From Succinivibrionaceae bacterium (lineage in GTDB: Bacteria > Pseudomonadota > Gammaproteobacteria > Enterobacterales > Succinivibrionaceae), in NCBI GenBank assembly GCA_019420905.1, contig JAHZGH010000006.1:279946-343945 (forward strand): 64,000 nucleotides of DNA, written 5' to 3'. How positions within the stretch are numbered: position 1 is the stretch's first letter; every line of letters begins with the position of its first letter. Below, piece after piece: positions 35,127 through 44,581 of this stretch. Position numbers and translations under genes: made by a program. The notes below the pieces were generated by a model. That model was not told where the DNA came from, did no database searches, and saw only the letters and a list, made by a program, of their open reading frames with translations.

Positions 35127-35169
35127 TCTGCGGCTAATATAAAGTCAAAAGATAATTTAATAACTTTTA

Positions 35170-35517
35170 TTAGTCGAGGCTGCCGTCATCGCCTGAACCG
35201 GCATAGCCTTGTGCGGACAATTCATCATCATTACCGACAGAGCATAATCTGTGGAGATGACGAGGTTTAATAACATTCAAGTATTTCTTGAAAATTTTAG
35301 CCTTTTGGTCGGTAATAACCTCATTTGACTTAACCTGTTCTAAAAATACCTTTTCAGCCTCATCTGCAGGTTCGCGCACGCCATTGTAAAGATCCATCAT
35401 GGCAGATCCGCATTTCTCTAAAATTTCAGACTCTCTGATGGTAAAGTCGCCGCTGCGACGAATACCGCGGGCGAAATGCTGGAAATCATTAAACGGCTTT
35501 TCAGACTCAAAGCTCAT
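35170..35517 (-). CDS. maoP: MaoP/DUF413 family protein
   Basis: The 115-residue protein matches the E. coli MaoP (YifE) family, which is needed for organisation of the Ori macrodomain. Similar segments are HFARGIRRSGDFTIRE near residue 14, NGVREPADEAEKVF near residue 45 and KKYLNVIKPRHLHRLC near residue 77. The C-terminus is acidic and glycine-rich. Whether it has the same role here is inferred from the family only. Monocistronic. Confidence 0.85.
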   Translation of the reverse strand: MSFESEKPFNDFQHFARGIRRSGDFTIRESEILEKCGSAMMDLYNGVREPADEAEKVFLEQVKSNEVITDQKAKIFKKYLNVIKPRHLHRLCSVGNDDELSAQGYAGSGDDGSLD

Positions 35518-35769
35518 GGTGTTTTAACCTCAAAATATAAATAGCTATGTCCATTATTTTAGCGCAGTATTTTATCATTTTTTTGACCTTTTGGACCTGG
35601 ATCTTGATTTTATATAAAAAAAAGAAAGGCATGTTACAAAAAAAAATAAATTAACATGTTGATTGTAAAACGAATATTTTTAATAAAAATAAGAAAAAAT
35701 TGAGTGTATGCCTATGGTTTGCTATGATAATAAAATTATATGAAATTTATTTTGCTTACGGAGCCTATG

Positions 35770-37449
35770 ATGAGTGACAAAGCCGTCGCCGCAGAAAAAA
35801 TTCCGCGTAATTTCATCACTGATATTATTGATGAAGATTTAAAAGAAGGTCGTACTGACCACGTGGCAACCAGATTCCCGCCGGAGCCTAACGGTTATTT
35901 GCATATAGGTCATGCCAAATCCATATGCTTAAACTTTGGTTTGGCTCGTGATTATCAAGGTACCTGCAATTTACGCTTTGATGATACTAACCCAGTCAAA
36001 GAAGATATGGAGTATATAAATTCCATTAAGAGAGACGTAGAATGGTTAGGCTTTAAGTGGAATAATATTTGTTTTTCTTCTAATTATTTTGACAAGCTTT
36101 ACGGTTATGCTGTAGAGCTTATTGATAAAGGCTTAGCTTATGTAGACGAGCTTTCCGTTGATGAAATTCGTCAGTATCGCGGAACCTTGACTGAGCCAGG
36201 ACGTGATAGTCCTTATCGCAATCGTTCTGTTGAGGAAAACCGGGCATTATTTGAAAAAATGAGAGACGGTGGCTTTGAAGAAGGTAAGGCTTGCTTGCGT
36301 GCAAAGATTGACATGGCTTCGCCTTTTATCTGTATGCGTGATCCGGTAATTTATCGTGTACGCTTTGCAACCCATGCTCTCACCGGTAATAAATGGTGTA
36401 TTTATCCTATGTATGATTTTACCCATTGTATTTCCGATGCTATTGAAGGAATTACTCATTCCATCTGCACCTTAGAATTTCAGGATAACCGTCGCCTTTA
36501 TGATTGGGTATTAAATAATATTTCCATTGAAAATCATCCTCATCAATATGAGATGAGCCGCTTAAATTTAGAGTACTCTATTACATCTAAGCGCAAGCTC
36601 AATTTATTAGTTGAAAAAGGTTTGGTTGATGGATGGGATGATCCTCGTTTAACTACTATTTCTGGTTTGCGCCGTCGCGGATATACTCCAGCATCTATTC
36701 GTGAGTTCTGTCGCCGTATCGGAGTGACAAAACAGGATAATGTGGTGCAGATGAGCGCCTTGGAGTCCTGCATTCGTGAGGATTTAAATGCTAATGCCAA
36801 GCGAGCTATGGCTGTTTTGCACCCGTTGAAGCTGGTAATCGATAATTACGGACAAGATGGCGTAGATGCAACTAGCTTTGAGGTGCCTAATCATCCTGAC
36901 AGACCGGAACTAGGCACTCGTAAGGTTTCCTTTGGCAAAGAACTGTATATCGATGCCTCAGACTTCAGAGAAACTGCTAACAAGCAATATAAGCGTTTAA
37001 AGCTTAATAATGAAGTGCGTTTGCGTCATGCATATATTATTAAGGCAGTAAGCTGCGAAAAAGATGCAGCTGGCAATGTAACCGTAGTTCACGCTGAGGC
37101 TATTCCTAATTCTGTCGGAGCTAATGTCGAAGGCCATAAGCCTAAGGGAGTAATCCACTTTGTTAATGCTAATGATTGCTTAAGAGCTCAGGTAAATATT
37201 TATTCTAACCTGTTCAATACTCCTAACCCGGCAGCATCTGAAGACTTTTTATCAACAATAAATCCAAATTCTTGTCAGGTAATTACCGACGCAGCAGTGG
37301 AATCCTCACTTAAGGATGCACAGGTTTTGGAAAGCTTTCAGTTCGAGCGCGAAGGCTATTTCTGCGTAGATAGCCGTAATTCATTACCGCAGAAGCCTGT
37401 ATTTAATTTGACTGTCGCATTACGTGACACTAATAAAACCGCCGTTTAA
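35770..37449 (+). CDS. glnS: Glutaminyl-tRNA synthetase
   Basis: GlnS charges tRNA-Gln. The N-terminus FPPEPNGYLHIGHAKSICLN (class I HIGH) and FDDTNPVKEDMEY are near-identical to E. coli GlnS. The KMSKS-like loop, MSKRK in E. coli, reads TSKRK here. The protein is 559 residues (E. coli 554). I start at 35770 since GGAG is 6 bases upstream; two earlier in-frame starts (35740 and 35767) fit the ribosome-binding site less well. An unknown gene follows after 20 bases. Confidence 0.97.
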   Translation: MSDKAVAAEKIPRNFITDIIDEDLKEGRTDHVATRFPPEPNGYLHIGHAKSICLNFGLARDYQGTCNLRFDDTNPVKEDMEYINSIKRDVEWLGFKWNNICFSSNYFDKLYGYAVELIDKGLAYVDELSVDEIRQYRGTLTEPGRDSPYRNRSVEENRALFEKMRDGGFEEGKACLRAKIDMASPFICMRDPVIYRVRFATHALTGNKWCIYPMYDFTHCISDAIEGITHSICTLEFQDNRRLYDWVLNNISIENHPHQYEMSRLNLEYSITSKRKLNLLVEKGLVDGWDDPRLTTISGLRRRGYTPASIREFCRRIGVTKQDNVVQMSALESCIREDLNANAKRAMAVLHPLKLVIDNYGQDGVDATSFEVPNHPDRPELGTRKVSFGKELYIDASDFRETANKQYKRLKLNNEVRLRHAYIIKAVSCEKDAAGNVTVVHAEAIPNSVGANVEGHKPKGVIHFVNANDCLRAQVNIYSNLFNTPNPAASEDFLSTINPNSCQVITDAAVESSLKDAQVLESFQFEREGYFCVDSRNSLPQKPVFNLTVALRDTNKTAV

Positions 37450-37469
37450 TTATCTTGAAGGAGCAAAGT

Positions 37470-37934
37470 ATGTCAGATATCGAAAATGATGCAATTGCTA
37501 AAAAAGACGAAAACTTAGCCCCGCCTCCAGGCAGTGATTATGAGGTGGCTTTTACATTGCATTCTGATAGTCAGTTAGAGCGCGCTTATGATAAGGCTGA
37601 GCATTGGGTAAAATCTGGAGTAAGACCGGATAAGATCTTTTTAGAAGATAGATCAATGGGGGTTATCAATTTCCGTAAAGTTATGCGCGATCCGCTGTTG
37701 ATTCAAGCCGGAGTTGAGCGCTTAATTGATTTCCGTTGCTCATTAACTTTATCAGATACTGATGTTGACGCTGTTTTTTCAAGCGTCTGTTATTATGAGC
37801 CTAATACCGAACCTGCTTATATTAATCAGTATGATCCAGAGCTTAGCTCTATAAAAGAGGTTTTAAATATGGTCAGCAATAATTTATTCAATTATTTGCG
37901 TAAACCTCTGTTAATCTCCGATGATCAGGATTAG
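37470..37934 (+). CDS. Conserved-looking unknown protein downstream of glnS
   Basis: The 154-residue soluble protein has an N-terminal disordered acidic region and then a mixed helix/strand domain. I do not recognise its family. The start at 37470 is preceded by AAGGAG at a good distance; an upstream TTG (37455) is less likely. It is 20 bases after glnS and 34 before bamC, so all three may be co-transcribed. No signal peptide or membrane segment. Confidence 0.75.
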   Translation: MSDIENDAIAKKDENLAPPPGSDYEVAFTLHSDSQLERAYDKAEHWVKSGVRPDKIFLEDRSMGVINFRKVMRDPLLIQAGVERLIDFRCSLTLSDTDVDAVFSSVCYYEPNTEPAYINQYDPELSSIKEVLNMVSNNLFNYLRKPLLISDDQD

Positions 37935-37968
37935 ATAACGAGTTAAGACTTTAGATAAGGAGACAATC

Positions 37969-39150
37969 TTGAGTTCTATCAGATTTACTCATCTGACTGT
38001 GATGGCATTAGCTGTAAGTGCGGCTATATCACTATTAGGCGGATGTACAACTGTTAAGGATTATTATCAGCGTTATACAGGCGAGCTTGACGAAAGCGGG
38101 CGTGAGCCAACAGGCTATTATCAGCATGCTGATATTAAGCAGTATTCAGATCCGGTAGTAATACCGCAGTCTTTAAATGTACCTCCAATAAATGAGGATC
38201 TGGTTGTACCTCCGATGCCGGCAAATGCAGTTAACGGCCCAGTTGGCGAGCAGATGGATATTCGTGCACCTCGTGCTCCTTATCGTTCAGAAAGCGGTTT
38301 GCATACTCAATGGTCTTCAGGTGAGGCAATTTTATGGTTTGACAAGAATGGCTCGCATGGAATTAATTCTGAACAGGATGCATGGCTTCTTTTAGGCAAG
38401 GTCTTAAAAAGCTTAGATATTAAGGTGGGTGAGGAAAGTGCTGATAATTACGAGCTCACCACAGCAGCGCGCGACTTTAATGAATTCGGCCAGCCTTACA
38501 GCCCTGCAGATTTAGCCGCAGGAGCTCCGCGCTATCGGCAAATCTATAGATTACGCATTGGCCGTAATTATGACGATTCTTTAGGTATTGCCACGCAGAT
38601 GATTGGATCTATGACTATGCTTTCAAGTGGTTACTTAATGCCTGATTTATTAGATCCAATTGAATTGCAGCGTTTTGCTATGGGTTTTTCAAATAACATT
38701 ATCCATATAATAGAGGATCAAAATCGTGTTCAGACTCAGGGACCTCAAGAGCTGAATGTTATTTTAGATACCGATAAGAATGGTCATGCATGCTTTGTTG
38801 TGGATAGCTCATATGAGATGACTATGAATATGCTGCGTGATTTATTCCCTCGTTATGAATGGGTAATCTTGGAAGACTCTGTAAATAAGGCCTATTTAAA
38901 GCTTGAAACAGAGGAAGAAGATGCTGATTTCTATCATGAGCGCGGCGTAGATTCTTTTGCCTTAGAGGATGGCGAGTATTATGTCCGTGTCGGTATAGAT
39001 GGCGATAAGAGCATTATTACTTTCTATGACGATGACGACATGCCTCTGCCGCAGTCGACTTTAAGCCGAATATATAGCGGTTTCTCGCAAGCTTTGATTA
39101 AGGAATTTGAAAATTATTCCGCAGTAAATGTGGTTACAATTACTAATTAG
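37969..39150 (+). CDS. bamC: Outer membrane protein assembly factor BamC
   Basis: BamC (NlpB) is a lipoprotein of the BAM complex that folds outer-membrane proteins. The signal peptide ends in a lipobox LGGC with the lipidated cysteine at residue 26. The unstructured BamD-binding N-terminal region (YKQYSDPVVIPQSLNVPP-like) and two helix-grip domains follow. 393 residues, longer than E. coli (344). The TTG start has an AAGGAG site 8 bases upstream. The usual dapA neighbour is absent. Identification rests on layout and the VIPQSLNVPP-type segment. Confidence 0.85.
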   Translation: MSSIRFTHLTVMALAVSAAISLLGGCTTVKDYYQRYTGELDESGREPTGYYQHADIKQYSDPVVIPQSLNVPPINEDLVVPPMPANAVNGPVGEQMDIRAPRAPYRSESGLHTQWSSGEAILWFDKNGSHGINSEQDAWLLLGKVLKSLDIKVGEESADNYELTTAARDFNEFGQPYSPADLAAGAPRYRQIYRLRIGRNYDDSLGIATQMIGSMTMLSSGYLMPDLLDPIELQRFAMGFSNNIIHIIEDQNRVQTQGPQELNVILDTDKNGHACFVVDSSYEMTMNMLRDLFPRYEWVILEDSVNKAYLKLETEEEDADFYHERGVDSFALEDGEYYVRVGIDGDKSIITFYDDDDMPLPQSTLSRIYSGFSQALIKEFENYSAVNVVTITN

Positions 39151-39153
39151 AAA

Positions 39154-39179
39154 AAAAAGGGCGGGATTCCGCCCTTTTT
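39154..39179 (+). terminator. bamC terminator
   Basis: Perfect 11-base stem, AAAAAGGGCGG / CCGCCCTTTTT, with GATT loop. Confidence 0.95.
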
Positions 39180-39194
39180 GATTTTAGGAGAAAA

Positions 39195-39866
39195 ATGAAA
39201 GCATTATTTATAACAGGTACTGGTACTGATATCGGCAAAACTTATGTTAGTGCAGCTTTAGCCCGAGCTATGACTAGAAAAAATTTTAATATTGCTTATT
39301 ATAAGGCGGCTGTAAGCGGCGCAGACAGTATAGAGAGCTCTGATGCCGGTTATGTAAGTTTGCAGGCTAAGCTTCAGCAGAAGACCTCATCATTATTAAG
39401 TTATCTTTATAAAAAGCCTTTATCTCCACATTTAGCTGCAAGAGGCGAGCATTATTTTGCTTCTTTAGATAAAATCAAGGCTGATTTTAAAAATTTAGCA
39501 GATTATGATTACGTACTAGTGGAAGGAGCAGGGGGAATTATTTGTCCTGTTGTCTGGGAAGAAAATTCAAAGCTTATGTATACGGATATCATCAAAGCTT
39601 TGAATTTAAGCGTTATGGTTGTAGCAGATGCCGGGCTTGGAACCATTAACCATACTGTATTAACTTTGAGTTATTTAAAGCAGCTAGGAATTAAGATTCA
39701 AGGCGTAATTTTAAATCGCTACAATGCAGACAGTCTGATGCATAGAGATAATTTATATATGATAGAGCAATTGTCTAATGTTAAGGTAGTTGCTGTTTTA
39801 GCTGAAAATGAGCAGGATTTAAAATTTATACAGGCTGATGTGGAGAATTATTTTGAAGAGTGCTAA
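39195..39866 (+). CDS. bioD: Dethiobiotin synthetase
   Basis: BioD closes the ureido ring of dethiobiotin with ATP and CO2. The Walker A-like P-loop FITGTGTDIGKTYVS is at the N-terminus, and VEGAGGIICPV near residue 108 is the family's second motif. 223 residues. Its 3' end overlaps the start of bioA. Confidence 0.95.
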   Translation: MKALFITGTGTDIGKTYVSAALARAMTRKNFNIAYYKAAVSGADSIESSDAGYVSLQAKLQQKTSSLLSYLYKKPLSPHLAARGEHYFASLDKIKADFKNLADYDYVLVEGAGGIICPVVWEENSKLMYTDIIKALNLSVMVVADAGLGTINHTVLTLSYLKQLGIKIQGVILNRYNADSLMHRDNLYMIEQLSNVKVVAVLAENEQDLKFIQADVENYFEEC

Positions 39867-41211
39867 AAAAATTGTTGCTTTAGATAGCGAATATATTTGG
39901 CATCCGGCATCACAGATGACCGATTATGAGACATATCCGGCACTGCCTATTATCAAAGGTAAAGGCTCTTATTTATATACTGCAGATGGTCACAAGATTT
40001 TAGATATTATCAGCTCTTGGTGGTGTAATCTGCTAGGCCACTGTAATGAGGAGATCTCCGATGCTTTAGCAAAGCAAGCACAAATTTTAGAGCATGTAAT
40101 TTTTGCTGATTTGACTCATCCTTACGCAGTAAAGCTTGTAAAAAAGCTTTTAGAAATACTTCCTCCGGGATTATGCCGTTTTAATTTTGCAGATAATGGC
40201 TCCTCAGCAGTTGAGATGGCTTTAAAGATAGCCTTTCAATATCAGATGCAGACCGGACAAAGTCAAAAAGTAAAATTTGCTTGCTTGTCTGAAGGCTATC
40301 ACGGAGAAACCATCGGTGCTCTGTCAGTCGGCAGCATGGATCTTTACAGTCAGATTTACAAGCCAATGCTTATGAAAAATGTCCATATTGAGGCTCCTGA
40401 CTGCTTTCGCTGTCCTTATGGCTGCAGGCGTGGACAGTGTCAAGTTCAATGTTTAAATAAGGCAAGAAATGTTTTTGAGCGTTATGGTAAAACCTTAGCT
40501 GCACTGATAGTTGAGCCGCTATTGCAGGGAGCTGCCGGCATGCGCATTTATCCTGAGGCTTATTTACAGGGATTATCTAAGCTGTGCAAGGAGTATGGCG
40601 TATTATTGATAGCCGATGAGATTGCCACTGGATTTGGACGTACAGGCGAGATGTTTGCTTGTACTAAAGCTAAAGTTACCCCTGATATTATGACCTTGTC
40701 TAAGGCAATTACAGGCGGATATATGCCGATGTCGCTAGTTTGTACGACTAAAGATATATATGATGCTTTTTTAGGCTCTTATGAAAGCGGAAAAGCTTTT
40801 ATGCATTCCCATACTTATGCAGGTAATCCTTTAGCTTGCGCCTGTGCTTTGACTGTTTTAAAAATTTTAAAGCGCGATAATATTATTAAAAAGGCACAGA
40901 AGCAGGCGCAGTATTTGACGGCGTCTTTTGAAGAAACCTTCTCTGACATTAAAAATATCGGAGAAATTAGACATATAGGCTTAATCCATGCTATTGAGCT
41001 TGTTAAGGATAAAGAAAGCAAAGAGCCTTTTCCAGCTAAGATGCGTCTTGGATATCAAATTTACCGCGAAGCATTAAAAGAGGGCTTGCTTTTAAGGCCT
41101 ATTGGAAATGTTTTATACTTCAATCCACCTTTAAATATTGAAAAATCTGATTTAGATATAGGATTGAAGATAGCTCACAAAGCAGTAAAAAATATTTTAG
41201 ATAAATTATAA
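39853..41211 (+). CDS. bioA: Adenosylmethionine-8-amino-7-oxononanoate aminotransferase
   Basis: BioA transfers an amino group from S-adenosylmethionine to KAPA, giving DAPA, with PLP. It has the PLP-binding lysine in MTLSKAITGGYMP, the WHPASQM start and SSWWCNLLGH. A cysteine-rich insert CFRCPYGCRRGQCQVQC near residue 180 occurs in some anaerobe BioA proteins. I prefer a TTG start at 39853, 7 bases after GGAG, giving 452 residues; an ATG at 39838 has no good site. The gene overlaps bioD by 14 bases. Other biotin genes are not in the window. Confidence 0.93.
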   Translation: MKSAKKIVALDSEYIWHPASQMTDYETYPALPIIKGKGSYLYTADGHKILDIISSWWCNLLGHCNEEISDALAKQAQILEHVIFADLTHPYAVKLVKKLLEILPPGLCRFNFADNGSSAVEMALKIAFQYQMQTGQSQKVKFACLSEGYHGETIGALSVGSMDLYSQIYKPMLMKNVHIEAPDCFRCPYGCRRGQCQVQCLNKARNVFERYGKTLAALIVEPLLQGAAGMRIYPEAYLQGLSKLCKEYGVLLIADEIATGFGRTGEMFACTKAKVTPDIMTLSKAITGGYMPMSLVCTTKDIYDAFLGSYESGKAFMHSHTYAGNPLACACALTVLKILKRDNIIKKAQKQAQYLTASFEETFSDIKNIGEIRHIGLIHAIELVKDKESKEPFPAKMRLGYQIYREALKEGLLLRPIGNVLYFNPPLNIEKSDLDIGLKIAHKAVKNILDKL

Positions 41212-41278
41212 GATTAATTTCTAATTTTACTTTTTATAAGTTATTCTGAAAAAGGATTAGCTTTTTGAGGATTGTTTA

Positions 41279-41788
41279 ATGCACAGATTTATACGTATTT
41301 TTAAGGTGATGCTTGCTTCTGTTTTGATGACGCTGATGTTTTCTTGCAGTGCTTCTTCTTTATCAGGAAAAACTTTTGTCGGAACTGATCTTATTGAAGC
41401 GATTGTCGACGGGGCTCAGCATTTGGACGAGCAGGTACGCGGTTTTGGCAAACGTGGCTTTGGCATGAATTTCGGCGGCAGCGGTAAGAGCAATACTGCA
41501 ACAGTAAATAAGAATACTGCGCAGAAAAATGCTAATGCAGCACAGCCGACAAAAAGACCGGGCCTTTTAGGCTTTTTAGGCGGCTTAGGCTTATTCTCTT
41601 GGCTGCTGTTAGGCGCAGGCCTTCTAGGCGGAGGATTTTTAATTTATCTTTTAGCAATGCTGCTTATTCCTATGATTATTGGAGCATTAGCTGCAAAGCG
41701 CAAAGCCGCTGCAGATGATTTGCCTTCATCAAATTATTCAAGTGCGGAGCTCTTTAAAGAACAAGAAAAAGATAAGCATCAATTCTAA
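41279..41788 (+). CDS. Unknown membrane protein with glycine-rich hydrophobic segment
   Basis: 169 residues with an N-terminal signal-like segment (a cysteine at residue 23 follows LMFS, a poor lipobox), a polar Asn/Ala-rich linker, and a long Gly/Leu-rich hydrophobic region at residues 96-139 giving one or two membrane passes. The short charged C-terminus is cytoplasmic or periplasmic. No recognised family; the glycine-rich LLGFLGGLG stretch resembles Tim44-like proteins only superficially. Terminator follows. Confidence 0.7.
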   Translation: MHRFIRIFKVMLASVLMTLMFSCSASSLSGKTFVGTDLIEAIVDGAQHLDEQVRGFGKRGFGMNFGGSGKSNTATVNKNTAQKNANAAQPTKRPGLLGFLGGLGLFSWLLLGAGLLGGGFLIYLLAMLLIPMIIGALAAKRKAAADDLPSSNYSSAELFKEQEKDKHQF

Positions 41789-41794
41789 ATAATA

Positions 41795-41817
41795 AAACCG
41801 GGGAGCTTCCCCGGTTT
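41795..41817 (+). terminator. Terminator after unknown membrane protein gene
   Basis: Stem AAACCGGGGA / TCCCCGGTTT with a 3-base loop, followed by a T-rich stretch. Confidence 0.85.
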
Positions 41818-41996
41818 AATTTTATTGATGCCGAAAAAGGCTAAAGGCATAAGTTAAAAAAACTGATATCCTATACGGCGTGAATTTATAGGTCTGTTTA
41901 AGATCTAAATTTTGTAATTTAGATATTTGTAATGCTCATCTAGGAAATAATTTTTGCTTTAAAAAAGATCCTCTTTTATAAAAGTTTGAGGTTTTA

Positions 41997-44573
41997 ATGG
42001 GATTAGCTAAATCACAATTTAATGAATATTCTAAATTTGAAAAGATTTTTATAGGTGATGTTGAAGGAAGAGGCATAGCTATTGATCCTAAAGCAGCCTA
42101 TAGGCAAGCCTCTTTATATATAGATGATGTTATAGCTGCCTTTAAAAAGGAAAAAGTTATATCTTCACAGCTTGAAGATGTACTTTATTATTTATATTTG
42201 GCAAAAAGCCTTCCGCAAGCGGCTCAAAAGCTAGATAAGCTTATAGCTATGCTTAATGAGCATTCTTTGCAGCAGATAGATGAGCGTCTTTACAACGATT
42301 TTAATAGACATTTTTTTAGCAAAGAAAAAGATCCGGCTTTGGATGATTTAGCTCTATCTTTAGCGTGCATTCGCAATGATTTATTTGAAGAAGAATTTGA
42401 AATTTCTCCTTTAGTCATTCCTTCTGCTATTTTAAGCTATATTAAAAATATAGCCTGTGAAGACGATTTAGATAAGCTGATGCTTTTATCACATCAAAAC
42501 GATCTTGGCTATGCAGATAATTCCTTTGAGTTGGAAATCATAATGCTCTTTATGGCTAATTTACAGCTATTTGAGGAGCAGCAAGGTGAATGCTTTGCTT
42601 ATTATGGTCTGCCATCAACAGTAGCATTTCGTTTAGCTCAGAGCTATTTGTGCGGCATAGATACAGCATATGATCGTATGCAGGGAAGCTTTTTTTTAGT
42701 CTATGCTTTATTAACAGGCAGCCTTAAAGCTCATATTTTGGCCCCTTTATACTTGTTATCATTAGATTTAAAAAATCCAGATAAGCAAATTGAGCTTAAG
42801 GATTTATTTTTCAACGGCTATTATTTGTCGCGAATTTCAAATGATAAACAGTTTTCTGCTTATTTATTAGATCATGATTATCTGTATAAATATGGAGATT
42901 ATAGAGGCGATATTAGAGACGATCTTGCTTACAACGGACTGGTAATAATCGATGCAAATAAGTCTCTTTTTGATATTTCGACTGATTTTAAAGATATAGC
43001 TGTTTCAGGTTTGCTTGAAGATGAGCGAGAAGATAAGATCAGATCTTTTCTATTAACTCTTGGAGAATGTTTGTGCGGACGCATCTGTCAGATAGATGCA
43101 TCACCTACGTCTTTTGCGGCTTTATTTGTATTATTTAATCTTTTGCCGCCGTCTTTTTTAAATAATTTTTATAAGTCATTGGTTGATAAGAATTATCTTG
43201 AAGATAATTCCTGTGAAGATCCTCAGCAGCTGCTGTTTGCAGTATCAAGAAAAGGGAATCTGCCTTTAAATTACTATGCTTATAAGGCTTTTATAGAAAA
43301 TATTTTCTTTTTTGTAAACGATGAAACGCTTAAATATGTAGAGCTTTTGGCAGATCTTGGCGATGGTCATGCCTTGTTTAATCTTAATAGTCAAAAATGG
43401 AAGGAGACTGTTAAGTCTGCACCTAAAAAAGTATTTAAGCCTCAGATGATCTGGGAGAGAGGCGGACTGGCATATGATGGCTTAAGCTGGTTTAACCAGG
43501 CATTAGCTGCTATGCTAAATTCAAAATATGAAGAAGCTATTGCTTGCGCTAAGAATGCTATCAGATGCAATGTCTCTACAGGCTTTTTTATTCTTTATCG
43601 TGTTTATATGCTTTCAGATGTTACCCTTGCGCATACTTATCTGCGCTATGGTAAAGAGTATCTGTTGAAGGATGCTGAAAAGGAATACAACAGCTTAAAG
43701 CAAAATCATAATTTTACCCCATTGCCGTTTATGCAGGTTCTAGAGGAAATTGAAGCTCTTGCGGAAATTTCAGGCGAAGCTTGTATGCTTATGGCGATCT
43801 TATCAAGAAGCGGTACGATTTTACCTGCAGATCCTTTTCGTGAAATTTATTATATGCGCAAAGCTATGGCTTTGGGGTTGTATGAAGCACGGCCGTTATT
43901 AGAAGAATCATATAAGCTTCATTTAAAAGAAGAGGACGTTGAAAATTATCCTTTTAGGCCTTTTTTAGATACCTTATCTGAAGGATATAAGAATGCTCAC
44001 TTCCAAATGGATTTTTCCGATATTAAAAATGCTGAAAAAAAGCTAGGGCAGTTAGTTAGAAAATTAAATAATTTGCTGCAGGAGGGAACTAGTGAGCTTG
44101 AAAGAAAAATTTTTGTCAGCATTGTAAAAAATGGCTTATTTTCAGAGTATGGCTGCACTCCTCCTGCAGATTTTGAGGATAAGTATCGAGAGCAGATATT
44201 AGAGTACAATCTCGACAGCTATTTTGATGCTTTGGAAAAAGACTGTATTGATGAAAATTTGGCAATTCAAGATAATTTTATTTTAAACAGCCGTATTGAA
44301 ATTTTAAAAGAGCTGGCAAGGTCTTATAAAGAAGCGGAAATTGATCCTAAGAAAACCTATGCGCGGGCTTTAAATGCATTACGGCCGATGACAATGCCGG
44401 TAAATTATAAGTTATATAAGGAATTAATTTTAAAAGCAGGCAATGCACGGATTAGAAGCGCAGGTTTATTAGCGCGCTTATGCACAGATTCTGGATTTGC
44501 TGTAAATATGCCGTCATCTTTAAGAATGATGTGCAAAAATAAGGATATCATTATAAATACTGAGATTCAGTAG
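41997..44573 (+). CDS. Large unknown helical protein, weak Sel1/TPR-like character
   Basis: This 858-residue protein has no signal peptide or clear membrane helix. Its composition (Leu, Ala, Asp, Glu, Tyr) indicates a mostly alpha-helical, repeat-like structure. GRGIAIDPKAAYRQASLYI near residue 24 and FNQALAAMLNSKYEEAIACAKNAI near residue 500 resemble Sel1 or TPR units, but are degenerate. I do not recognise a family. It starts an apparent operon with the pRiA4b ORF-3-like gene (9 bases later) and nadA (12 bases after that). Confidence 0.75.
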   Translation: MGLAKSQFNEYSKFEKIFIGDVEGRGIAIDPKAAYRQASLYIDDVIAAFKKEKVISSQLEDVLYYLYLAKSLPQAAQKLDKLIAMLNEHSLQQIDERLYNDFNRHFFSKEKDPALDDLALSLACIRNDLFEEEFEISPLVIPSAILSYIKNIACEDDLDKLMLLSHQNDLGYADNSFELEIIMLFMANLQLFEEQQGECFAYYGLPSTVAFRLAQSYLCGIDTAYDRMQGSFFLVYALLTGSLKAHILAPLYLLSLDLKNPDKQIELKDLFFNGYYLSRISNDKQFSAYLLDHDYLYKYGDYRGDIRDDLAYNGLVIIDANKSLFDISTDFKDIAVSGLLEDEREDKIRSFLLTLGECLCGRICQIDASPTSFAALFVLFNLLPPSFLNNFYKSLVDKNYLEDNSCEDPQQLLFAVSRKGNLPLNYYAYKAFIENIFFFVNDETLKYVELLADLGDGHALFNLNSQKWKETVKSAPKKVFKPQMIWERGGLAYDGLSWFNQALAAMLNSKYEEAIACAKNAIRCNVSTGFFILYRVYMLSDVTLAHTYLRYGKEYLLKDAEKEYNSLKQNHNFTPLPFMQVLEEIEALAEISGEACMLMAILSRSGTILPADPFREIYYMRKAMALGLYEARPLLEESYKLHLKEEDVENYPFRPFLDTLSEGYKNAHFQMDFSDIKNAEKKLGQLVRKLNNLLQEGTSELERKIFVSIVKNGLFSEYGCTPPADFEDKYREQILEYNLDSYFDALEKDCIDENLAIQDNFILNSRIEILKELARSYKEAEIDPKKTYARALNALRPMTMPVNYKLYKELILKAGNARIRSAGLLARLCTDSGFAVNMPSSLRMMCKNKDIIINTEIQ

Positions 44574-44581
44574 AGGATTAT

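Noticed and set aside
34935..35130. CsrB-like regulatory RNA
   Set aside because: Only three GGA motifs occur, far fewer than in CsrB or CsrC; kept as an unnamed possible RNA.
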